The position numbers and the translations under genes were made by a program. A stretch of 36,000 bases of DNA from Chrysomallon squamiferum (Eukaryota; Mollusca; Gastropoda; Neomphalida; Peltospiridae). The notes under the pieces are model-generated. The model did not search any database. It worked only from the letters and a program-made list of their open reading frames with translations, and was not told the DNA's origin. Numbering within the stretch: the stretch's first letter is position 1; each line of letters begins with the position of its first letter. The stretch is from the NCBI GenBank assembly GCA_012295275.1, contig CM022675.1, positions 15,030,963 to 15,066,962 on the forward strand, in the 5' to 3' direction. Of the stretch, positions 11,409-21,499 are shown piece by piece.

Positions 11409-12338
11409 GTGTAACTTTACACTAAAAATGTTTGATTAGTCTTCAGCAACTGCTAACCTAGCAGTCAGTGTATTTGCATGGTAAATCTAGATTTCTGTCA
11501 AAGATGACAGCGTTCTTTTTCAATCCACTCACGGGACAGAGATGTTTGTGGACACGTTAGCTGTCAGACGACCAGAGAACTGAGAGACACAAACAGATAC
11601 AATAACGATTACAAAACAAATCTCACACAATCCAGCCTAAAGTAGCGACATTCACGACATAAGGCCACTCTGGTTTATAAGTAATCTTTCTTCCAAAACG
11701 TCAACCTTTTTTTCTTGATGTATTGTTTTGCCGAGCCAGAAAAACTGCGCTGTCAATCACACAGGCTGTGATGAAACTAAGCTGCCCCAACTCATCCAGC
11801 TTCAATAAACAAACACGTCCTTTACAAGGGCAGTAACTGTGAAGTAGACACACACATAACGTGTATATAGAAATGTAGTCTCTGGACAACAACCGCAATA
11901 ATTCAAACCCTAAGTACAATGTTATTCAGGAAGTGTAAGTATCTACGGGAGATAACTCAGTGACAGATTCAGTTAAAAAAACTATTGAGTAACTTTGTAC
12001 AGGTAAAAACGGGCATTGAGAATATCACTTTCTTGTCGTATTTCTTCTACTGCCATGTTCACAAGACTAAACGATGCCCGTCACGTATGATGTTAAGATT
12101 TTACACGGAACAATGAAATATAGCTTCACCTGGATGACGTGAAAATCCAGCTGTGAAATCACTATTCTGTTATGTTAAATAACCACACTTTTGCTGTCAT
12201 CTCAGGTAAAGTTTGTAAAAATTAACTTTGCTTCAGTTGTACTATATATCCACAAACTGTAAATTAAATAATAATAATAATAGTAAAAATAATAATAATA
12301 ATAATAACAACAACAACTCAATAAATAAAATAAAGTAA

Positions 12339-12341
<3 letters not shown>

Positions 12342-12402
<61 letters not shown>

Positions 12403-12421
12403 TTAATAATAATAATAATAT
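12342..12421. repeat. (AAT)n microsatellite
   Basis: A long AAT run with one interruption, preceded by shorter AAT/AAC tracts from 12264. Confidence 0.95.
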
Positions 12422-12661
12422 TTAACGGAATCACAAGATAAATAACAATCTGAAACTGTAGCCGTGACATTTATGTGCAGTAATATGTAATTTAGAATAA
12501 TTTATGCTGTTCGGCTTTAGCTCTATTACGTGTATTTCTAAAGATGTAAACACCATAGGTCACTGACATCGTTCAGTTTCGTAAACATTAATTAATATAA
12601 CAGTTTTTTTCATGGCTTGACGTTAAACCTTCCCCGATTTTTTAAATCCGCCGACAAATTT

Positions 12662-12745
12662 AAACAACAGCAACAACAACAACAACAACAACAACAATAA
12701 TAATAATAATAATAATAATAACAACAACAACAGCAACAGCAACAG
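12662..12745. repeat. (CAA)n-(AAT)n-(CAA)n compound microsatellite
   Basis: CAA units flank a central AAT run, giving a symmetrical compound array. Confidence 0.95.
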
Positions 12746-13513
12746 TAACAATAAGAATAATAAATAGGAATAGCAATCAATGAAGATGAAATTTCTGATT
12801 TTACGTCTGTCAGAATTAAGTGACTGAAAAAACGTTTGTTTGTAACTGAAGAAATCTCACTGTAATATCAAACATTTCACGAACTTGGAGTAGAGTCAGA
12901 ATACATATATAGCCCTCTCAAGTTAAACAGTTATATAAATGGTAAATTAAAAATATGTAAAATATTAATCCTGTTTTTAAAATTAAAAAAAACAAAAACA
13001 AAAAAACAACAACAACAACAAACAAACAATCTTTGTACATAGATCAAAATATATTTCCACTTTTGACTAATTAATGAACAAAATGACATTATTTGTAAAG
13101 ACATTATGATAAAATGTTTTAATTTGAAACTACAAATAAATTTGACTTTAATACTTACTTTTTAACCCCAAGTGTCACTGTATGTTTTATGTGGTTTGTT
13201 TGTAAATGTTTGAGTACGTGAGCACTTTTCTGTATGCGTACATATAAAATTATACAAACACCTGAAAAATTCTTCTTGACATTACAAACACCAGCAGCAA
13301 TAACTACAACAAAAGCAACAATATAAATATGTTATTAACAATCATTTGATTTTTAAATGTTTTTGTCAGTGACTAAAAGTAACACAAACCTTGGTTTTGT
13401 AAATCGACAAATAAATATTATTGACTTGAAAGAAACAATTAGTTTCAGCTTTAAAGGAAAAGTGTCAAAAGTAACCCACTTAATGTAGTTTACCACGCTT
13501 TCTGCTTTATCAA

Positions 13514-13633
13514 AACATGGCGGATGTACACGAAAATTTCTCATTAATTTAAGTTGGGACCTCCGGAAGTTGCCACCCGATACGGCTGCGGAATGGAGTT
13601 GGAAACATTGAAAACAACAGCTACAGCGCTCAG
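13514..13633 (+). CDS. Candidate 5' exon of an unrecognised gene, with upstream ORF
   Basis: A less AT-rich segment begins with AACATGGCGG (13514-13523), a YY1/initiator-like word often found just downstream of transcription starts. Its ATG opens an 11-codon upstream ORF ending at 13552. A second ATG at 13593 reads MELETLKTTATAL and runs into CAG then GTAAGTG at 13634, a near-consensus donor, leaving two bases for the next exon. The pieces together suggest a first exon. I could not find the next exon and do not recognise the peptide. The downstream TSP1 gene has its own start, so this would be a different gene or an alternative one. Confidence 0.3.
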
Positions 13634-14019
13634 GTAAGTGAAGCCATGCTTGACTACGTTCACTTCAAAGGTGACAGGAAAACGCTTAATTGGGTGCCAG
13701 CCTATCTGTTAAGCAAAATAAAACGTAGGAAATCGGCCCATGCATGCAAACCATGCCCACGTTCCACAGAAGGCAAAGCTTTCCAGACTTAAACGTCAGC
13801 GTTTCGCAATCAGTTGTTGTTGTTAGCTTTCTATGTCCAACGAAGCGTCTAAATAATGCTTTTTTTCTTGTTTTTTTTATTATTATTATACTGTTTTTCT
13901 TTTCGCCGTGTTTGAAAACGGATCGAAATTCTGTTATTGATGGGTTTTACGACATGCGTCGCCAACGCAGATTTTTCTACATTTCCTTTTAATTCTGTCC
14001 GCTTAATCGAATTTTGCCA

Positions 14020-14070
<51 letters not shown>

Positions 14071-16942
14071 AAGAAAAAAAATTAACAGGTATTGGTCGTG
14101 TAAAAGCGACAGTTGTTGGCAGAAAAAAGATTTCGCAGAACATAATTGCTTTCTGTTGTATTTTCTGCATGCCGCTGTTCAGATGTTTAGGTTATTTTAG
14201 GACAGAACAAAACACAAATGAATGAAGAGGACCCTGTTGTTTTCTGTTGTGTAAAGATTTTGTTTAAAAAGAAACTGAAATAAATAAAATTAATAAATCT
14301 GTGAGCGTGTGCGTGCGGGCGTTTAAGTACGTTTGAGTGTTATTAAAAAGAAATTCATAAAAGAGAGAGTTTGAGAGATTATTAAAAAATCTCTGAATAT
14401 TTTACATCAGTTATTTTATATCGAATACTTTGTTCTATTCATTAAATTATTCAAAAGATAAAATATTAATTGCACAATACTGTCTGTATAGATTTCGACC
14501 CTTTTCAGTTTGCTGCTGATTATACATAACTCCCTAGTAAAACAATATTTAAAAAACTAACAAAAACAGAAACAGCAGAAAAAACAATAAAATATATTCT
14601 GTGTTCAACAAACTATGTTCGTAAATATTTCTGATTTATTAAACAGTGTTACAAACTGGTAACGTACAGACATAATTATTAGAAAATATGAATATATTAC
14701 AAACATAATAAATACTTCTTTTTATTAAACACAATTTTAACACAGATTTAAAGGTATGTAAATATAATTAAAATTTTAGTTTCAGTTCTTGTTGCATTAT
14801 AAACTACGATAAAACGTATAGGCGTATTCTGTGCTTCGTGAACCAAGGGAGACAATCCCGTCTTGTTTTGTTTGAAGGTTTACTCCCTTTAGATTTTTTG
14901 CATCTAATCTTTCTTATTAACACGTTTAAGACAGATTTATTTCTTTTAAAAATTGTTTGTTAGTTTGTTTCTTTTAATGCATGACATTTATTCTGCGTAA
15001 AATTTACAAAATTGTGATTTATAGATTGTCACATAAATGGGAAGATAGAGGGAATGAATACGGGTTATTCGTAATGATGCATTTAAATACTACGTGTGTG
15101 TATATACATGTATATGCATGTTTGTAAATGTGTTATGTATATTATCTGTCTGAAAGTATGCGAGTGAGTTTGTATCCTTATGCATATGAGTGTGTCTCTT
15201 TGTGTGTGTGTTTATCTTCTGTCTCTCTGTAAGTTCATATGCATATGTATATGCATAAGTGTATATATCTGCTGTCTGTCTGTCTTTATATATGTATGTA
15301 TCTTTTTGTCCATGTGAGTATGCATGTTGTGTACATGTCTGGGGAGGGGCCGGCAGATATGAAGAAGGAACAATCCAGTGACAGCTAGTCTGTCGTAAAC
15401 GAAGAAGATGTAACGTGACGCCACTGTTTTTGTCGTCCACGTACATGATGTAATAATTTATTTGAGAGATTTAATAAGTGGGTTGGTGCCTAACATAGGA
15501 TTTCAAAGGCTACGGTGTGTTTAATTCGGTGACCTGACGTCACTACAGTTCTTTGTGTAGTTTTTATTATTAAGTTACATTGTTTACAAGTCGGAAGTAA
15601 GTCTGATTTTAGGTTAATGACAAAACTGACATGTGCAGATGGTACAAAATGTATAGAAACCCACACTGTTGTTACACATAAACAACATTACTTCGAGTCA
15701 CTGAATATATTTCCTTCTTACTTAGATTAAATATGGTTACCGACACACAGGCATTTACATTTCTTTATTTTTTCGTTTTTTTTTCAAAATAATAATAATA
15801 AAGATTATGATGATGCTGATATAAAAATTGCAGACAATGCTTATAGAACAAAATTTAATATATATTTGCTATATTCGTATGTGTTCTAGAAATTAAACTA
15901 AATTAGAAATTCTTTAGTTTTTTGTCATATTTTCTGAAATATAAAATCCGCTCCTGAACATTTTATATTAGCGTCCAAGAGAAAAATAATATTTATAACA
16001 AGAAACAATAAGTAAAGGAGTACGTGTGCGTATATGTATGTGTGTTTATGTATGTGTGTGAATGTATCAGGATGTATTTGTATACAACTGTATGTGTGTG
16101 TGTTTTTGTATGTATGTATGAATGTATGCATGCACGTATGTATATATTTTGTTTGTATGCAATTTCCAGAAGCTAGATAATGTGATATAAAATGAAGATA
16201 ATATAAGGTTACATAACTGCTTGGAGCCTTCGGTAGTAATAACGTTATGATATCACAGTGAATTTACAACTGGTTTATTTTGTCCGGAAGATGACATCAT
16301 CCACTTCTTTCATCATCTTTCACAAATATATATATTTTTATTTCATAATTATAACGTCAAAACATGTCCTTCATCAAGTCTTCAAGTTTTTGTCTTGTTA
16401 TTATTATTTGATTATAATTCTGAGAAAAAAAATTAAGAAGAAGAAACAATAAAAGCAAAAATAAAAAACAAATTAAATAAAACAAATTAAAAAATAATAA
16501 TAATAATAACAAAATATCCTAAAAAAAAAAAAAAAAAATCTATGAATACACAACACACACACAAACAAACACACTTTTTCAATAATAAATACATATATAT
16601 ATATATATATAAAAAAAAAAAAAAAAAAAAAACGTTCATGAAGGTCTTAATCTTTTATATTTCCATTGCAGTTTCGCTTCAGGTAAAAATAGATCATATA
16701 TCGGTTTAATATATTTCAAATCAAATACTCATAACGAAATATCTATATCTGATTGCCACTAGCTATAGTTTGAGATTTGTCTAATAAACCGTAAGTCGTG
16801 ATAAACTGGATGAAAGGCACTTTGTCCAAGCTCACAACATTATTTTCAGACGACCACTGGTTAACAGCACCTTTCTCTTCAGTCTCCTGCTCGTTTAGTT
16901 TTCTCTTCATGTGTTTATTTCTTAAGATAGAAAACAGAAACA
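13634..16942. other. Gene-free stretch before the TSP1 gene
   Basis: It holds a poly(A) run (14022-14070), a CCAAGGGAGACAATCCC word near 14842, degenerate (TATG)/(TG) sequence at 15090-15310 and 16020-16145, and (TA)n followed by poly(A) at 16593-16632. If the 13.6-kb exon is real, this may be intron. Confidence 0.4.
14022..14070. repeat. Poly(A) tract
   Basis: About 47 consecutive A followed by GAAAG units. It could be the tail of an old retroposon, but no element body or target-site duplication was recognised. Confidence 0.9.
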
Positions 16943-18976
16943 ATGTGGATTCGATGTTTGTTAGCGTTGCTCTTTACAGCGAAGATGTCTGAAAGCATTT
17001 TGTAAGTCTTCCCCGAATCTCTTTAATTTTTGTTTTAATAGTGCTGCTGACTACTGTTGTATTTGTATATGTGTTCGATCAGGCATGCATACAGATCCAC
17101 TTCAGTTAAATATTTATAATTTATTTATTTGTAATTGTTATGTTTGTATGTAGACAATAGATAGAGATATGTTTTTCCTTCCATAAAAACAAACAAAACA
17201 AAATTGCTTATTGATAATAATCAAAACAGTCCAGATAATTTGTTATTATAAAGTATTTACCATTTTAAATGATCTATGTACCTTTAATTCAGAGAGTAAA
17301 TAATAATAATAATGACAATACATGGCCCCAAAGAAGAAAAAAGCAAGGTCGCAATGTATCAGGGTTTGTAAAAATAAGCGTCAGAAATCACCCATAAGTA
17401 CGTGAGTGTGTGTGTGTGATGAAAAATGGAAATGAAAACAGGTAATAAATTCACCAGAATATATTTACGGAAAGAGCAATATGAATAAGAGCCCAGCAAT
17501 TCATTGCGGTATATTCGAAATCGCGTTAAATCGGTGCATCTATAATTTCACTGTATATTTAAAAAATAATTACTGTAATGTTTCTTTGTTTTTATTTTCA
17601 GGACAAATGAATCGCAATGTGGTAAGATTTTTAATGCAGGTCTGACAACAATATAACTCTGTGTCTGATTAATAACTACACGTCAATGAAACATCCAAAA
17701 TAACAAAACAGACAGGCTGAGTGAGTGAACGTGAGAAATTTACTGGAAGTTTAAAACGATTTTTTATCTGACAGTTTGCTCGTTTATATATATAAAAATC
17801 CTTTTTTAAATTTACAAATTTGTGAATCTCAGATAGGTAAAATCTTAAAACGTTCTTATCCACATAATTAATATAATTATGTTTCAATAAACATAGTCAT
17901 AAGTTGTAAAATCTTAAGTGTAAAAATATTTTTGTATATTATCTTCTTTTTTTTTCAAACGAAAAAGTCATCATAAGATATTAAATATAGGAGTGTTAAC
18001 AGATTTGATAGTCCGATTTTATTTTTGCCACTAAGTATTGAATTGAGATTTCTGACTATAATGCCCTATTCAATAACCGACCTTTGGTTCAACCAGTGAT
18101 AAACATGGTAAACAAGAATTATATATCCACAGCTCATCGTATCCTAACATTAAGATTAAAGATTCTTTTTTCAATTAGGGATTTTTTACATATGAAACTT
18201 CTTATTAAAAAATCTGTCAGGGCGCGCTGGTTGGACCATTGATTTTGATTATTATTTGATAATGAAACGAACAGTTTCCAGTTTTCATTTCCATTTGACA
18301 AAAATATTTGTTCTTCTGTTAATTATTATTTTCTAAATTATTTTCGAAAATTAAAATATTTATGTAACCTATCGTGCGTGGCAGTCATGAACTTAGACTA
18401 TTTGTGAACGAGTTTGTCCTAATCTGTTTCTTTCGTCATAAGTTTTGTGGGTTTTTTTATATTAAAATTTAACAGATTTGTGGGCTAGTTGGTCAAACTT
18501 TCCACAGCAGTTTACTTGTGAAGCGGTGTGTGAAACTGGAATTGCCAGCAGGAAAAGGGAACGAGACTGTCTGTCAACACAACTGACGCCAACAGCTGGG
18601 TGCGTGTTTTCAGAAAACGAGAAGCAAACTGAGCCGTGCCGTGTAGACGTTGCCTGCCCAGGTAAAACTCTTTTGTTTTAGTACAGTTTTAGTATAAACT
18701 GTACAGTTGTAATGGTCTGAATGATGCTTTTAAAATCATCAGTCCATTTGTGCTACATCTAGTAACAGAATTTTATGTCATTACGTCAAAATTAAAACTT
18801 TGATGTGTTTGTGTTAACGGAAATAATTCCTAAAATAGCTTTTATCCAAAAAGTGTCAACATCAGATTTAATTAGAAAATCATAAGGAGAAATAAAATAA
18901 AAATAAATAAGAATTTAATTATAAAAGATTGTATTTATTTTCAATAAAGAACTTTTGAGTTAATATTTTTATTTTG

Positions 18977-19025
<49 letters not shown>

Positions 19026-19837
19026 TTAGAATACTATGAAGAAGATGCTGGTAAAAATATATCCAAATAACTACAATTTTTATTTCTAATAACGTAGCCA
19101 AATCGACGTTTGCGTTTTAATCCAATCAGTTCCTAAAATAAATTTAAAGTTGTTTTGAGTGGATGCGGTGACAACAGCTGATATAATCATTTGCAGCGTG
19201 GTCGTCCTGGGGCGCGTACACGGAGCGAGACCCCTGCTCCGCGGTGTGCGGCTCCGGCCAGCGCACGATGATCCGCGTGAGAGACTGCGTGGGCGGCGTC
19301 GGCTGTGCAGGCAGGTCAAAGCAGCTCTGGAGACGACGATGTTTCCAAAGCAGAACTGTCTGCAGAGGTATTATTATTATTATTATTATTATTATTAAAT
19401 CAAATAATGCAGGAATGTTGTAAATGCAAATTATTGAATAGCCTGTAAACATTCATGTCTTATGCATACTGTGAATTTATACTTGAACAGATTTATTAGT
19501 AGTAAAATATTTCACGATAGTCAATTAACTAGAAAATGCCGACACAAATTATCTGTGATTATTTACTATCATTTATCTTATTAAACAAGACAGTTAAACA
19601 AACACAATAATTTTAATAATGGGACGACATATTTAGACAATTTTTTAAAACTACCAAAAATACATATTATAATACACAATTAATCTAATTTTATTAACTT
19701 ACGAGTTTTTAATTTTCTTTTTTTAACACTGACCTTTGAAAAAGATACGACCAATATTTAAAAATAAATAAAAACAATAAAAGACCTACATTTTTTAATT
19801 AAATGTGTGAATATTCATCATATTTGATTAATTAATA

Positions 19838-19888
<51 letters not shown>

Positions 19889-20141
19889 TTTTTATATAAA
19901 TTCAGAGTATGGCTGCAACAGAAGAACTTACAAAGTTTTACCACAAATAGTTACGAATGCAGGTAAATATGCTGTTTGTCGTTATGGCAACATAGTGAAA
20001 ATAGCGTGTCCCAAGGAAGGGCGACTGAGGTATCTCCTGGTGTTACTAAGAATATATTTTGCTGCCAGACGACGCCAGTATTACTTTACTCGTATACAGC
20101 TGATAGTCAGCATGCAGAAGTCGTGCGGTTACATTGCCTGA
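16943..20141 (+). CDS. Secreted protein with two thrombospondin type-1 repeats
   Basis: Five coding exons join in frame to a 223-residue product: 16943-17001, 17602-17621 (a 20-nt microexon), 18476-18661, 19197-19367 and 19906-20141. All introns are GT-AG and the later ones are phase 1, typical of shuffled extracellular modules. Exon 1 encodes a short hydrophobic leader (MWIRCLLALLFTA) with A at -3 of the ATG. Residues about 27-88 form one TSP1 repeat (WASWS, six Cys, RKRERDC); residues 89-145 form a second (WSSWGAY, CSAVCGSGQR, VRDC, six Cys). TSP1 repeats usually bind glycosaminoglycans or matrix partners outside the cell. The tail (146-223) begins with YAVCRYGNIVKIACP, like the start of a SUEL/Gal-lectin domain, then seems to lose frame near 20065. 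AATAAA follows at 20199. If the GT at 19963 is a true donor instead, the gene continues beyond what I can trace. Confidence 0.8.
18979..19022. repeat. (AAT)n microsatellite in a TSP1-gene intron
   Basis: About 14 AAT units within the intron between the two TSP1 exons. Confidence 0.95.
19368..19397 (+). repeat. (ATT)n microsatellite starting at a splice donor
   Basis: The donor of the second TSP1 exon (AGAG then GTATTATT) runs directly into about nine ATT units, so the repeat provides the bases of the donor downstream of GT. Confidence 0.9.
19841..19893 (+). repeat. (TTA)n microsatellite just upstream of a splice acceptor
   Basis: A TTA run with T insertions ends about a dozen bases before the TTCAG acceptor at 19901-19905, replacing the usual pyrimidine tract of the terminal exon. 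Confidence 0.9.
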
Positions 20142-20158
20142 ACGAGTCGACGTACTAA
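20056..20158 (+). pseudogene. Out-of-frame remnant resembling the second half of a SUEL lectin domain
   Basis: In the frame shifted relative to the TSP1 gene's terminal exon, the sequence reads QTTPVLLYSY and then VVRLHCLNES before TAA at 20156. This resembles the YGRTxP and VxxxCxGxxxC parts of Gal-lectin domains and would follow naturally from the in-frame VCRYGNIVKIACP upstream. A single-base deletion (or equivalent) near 20065 would explain it. The domain would still be incomplete at its end. It may be a decayed domain, an assembly indel or coincidence. Confidence 0.3.
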
Positions 20159-20198
20159 AACAAATAATTAGCTCAATTGATAAATCTGTAACTCATTC

Positions 20199-20204
20199 AA
20201 TAAA
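20199..20204 (+). terminator. Poly(A) signal of the TSP1 gene
   Basis: AATAAA lies 57 bases after the in-frame stop at 20139-20141 and 40 bases after the alternative stop at 20156-20158, followed by T-rich sequence. It supports 19906-20141 being the terminal exon. Confidence 0.55.
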
Positions 20205-20884
20205 TGTTTTTAAAAATGTACCTCTTTCTTATAAAATGGTTACAGTTAAACATTCTAAGATCCACTTTGGGTTCAGAAATAAGCAAGTAATTTTACTCTC
20301 TTTGGTTTAATTTAAATACGTCAGTCTACAAAGTATTCAACAGAGTGAGATCCTTGATAGGAGGATATCAAGTGTTTATCTCATTATAATTTGTCATTTC
20401 AGTTAGTAACGACCACATAATAGTAAAGTTCTGTTAATGACTAACAACACACCGCAAAAAAATCAAAAAAAAAAACAATCATCAGATCCATCTTGTACTA
20501 GCCATAGCTTTATTAATGGAGTGAGAACAAAGACGTTGTTTCATAATACTAAGAGTAACTATCAGATTCTTGGAATTATTAATTGTTCAAATTTTCTCTC
20601 ACACTGGATATTAAATTTTTTTTTTTTAAAATCCAAACAATATCAGATACTCTAGTAATTTTCATTAAAAAGATGATTCAGTTGAATATGAAGGTAAACA
20701 AGCCAACAAATTGCTTTTTCAAGTTATTTGACAGATAAATCATCTTATGATAATTTATTGTATATATACATGTATGTATGTATGTATGTATGTATGTGTG
20801 TGTGTGTGTGTGTGTTTGTGTGTTCGTGTGTATCTGTTTTTATGTATGTATCTAATAAAGAAAGAACAGTTACATTTCAGTCAC
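20205..20884. other. Convergent intergenic gap between TSP1 gene and NOSIP
   Basis: AT-rich sequence with a (TATG)n-(TG)n microsatellite at 20769-20819. The open frame at 20437-20655 has no recognisable content. No gene is seen. Confidence 0.6.
20769..20819. repeat. (TATG)n-(TG)n compound microsatellite
   Basis: About seven TATG units pass into about ten TG units. It lies beyond the likely 3' ends of both convergent genes. Confidence 0.95.
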
Positions 20885-20890
20885 TTTATT
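20885..20890 (-). terminator. Distal poly(A) signal candidate for NOSIP
   Basis: TTTATT on the + strand is AATAAA on the minus strand, about 610 bases after the NOSIP stop. A second candidate lies at 21267-21272, about 230 bases after the stop. Which one is used cannot be decided by sequence alone. Confidence 0.35.
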
Positions 20891-21499
20891 ACAAGGTGTA
20901 AATGACAAAGCGAGACAAGACATATCTTTTGCTGTAACCAGTAATTAAAATATCAGTGATTCCACCAACTAATAAATATAACTATAAAAAAATGTCAACA
21001 ATTTTCAAATTTGCCAATCAGCTGTATCATTTAGAAGGATTCACCAACATCACTTTGCTGCAGTCACTAATTCCTCTGTTCTGTAATTGCATTATTTACC
21101 ATGTTTTAGATTTGATATAAACACATTTTTATTTTTGTTTTAAACTTTTTAATAATATATGATGTGATTGTTGCTTCCTGTACCATGCAATAATGATAAA
21201 AAAAATTGTAAAATCATAATACTATGTAAGTTGGCTGTCTGAAGATAAGAACTGTTCATTCAGGTGTTTATTTGTAAAAACATCTTTCAATGAGTTCTGT
21301 ACTTTTGTTACTCCAGAAATTTCTTTAAAAACCTTTGTGAAAATAAATGATAACAGACTAAAATAACACTGAGCTGTAAAGATATAATATTACAATATTT
21401 GTTTGATCACTTAATCTTTTCCGCTGAGGTATTTTAGTGTGTAACAATTTTCCTGTCCAGAAAACATTTAAATACTCAGCATTTTCACTGTGTTAATAT

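Larger units (their letters stand above)
11409..13500. other. Gene-free stretch with microsatellites
   Basis: Moderately complex sequence at 11430-12240 with no recognisable gene, then (AAT)n-rich tracts (12264-12421), a (CAA)n/(AAT)n block (12662-12745), and AT-rich sequence to 13500. ACGGGAGATAACTCAG at about 11944 resembles a GGGAGATAACTC word that I associate with molluscan dispersed repeats; that association is from memory and weak. Confidence 0.4.

Noticed and set aside
15090-15446. 118-codon minus-strand frame
   Set aside because: Most of it is His/Thr/Tyr-rich sequence from degenerate TATG/TG repeats; the non-repetitive first 40 codons show no domain.
19086-19452. Minus-strand open frames across the second TSP1 exon
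   Set aside because: Antisense shadows of the GC-rich TSP1 exon; the plus-strand frame has the Cys/Trp pattern and fitting splice phases.
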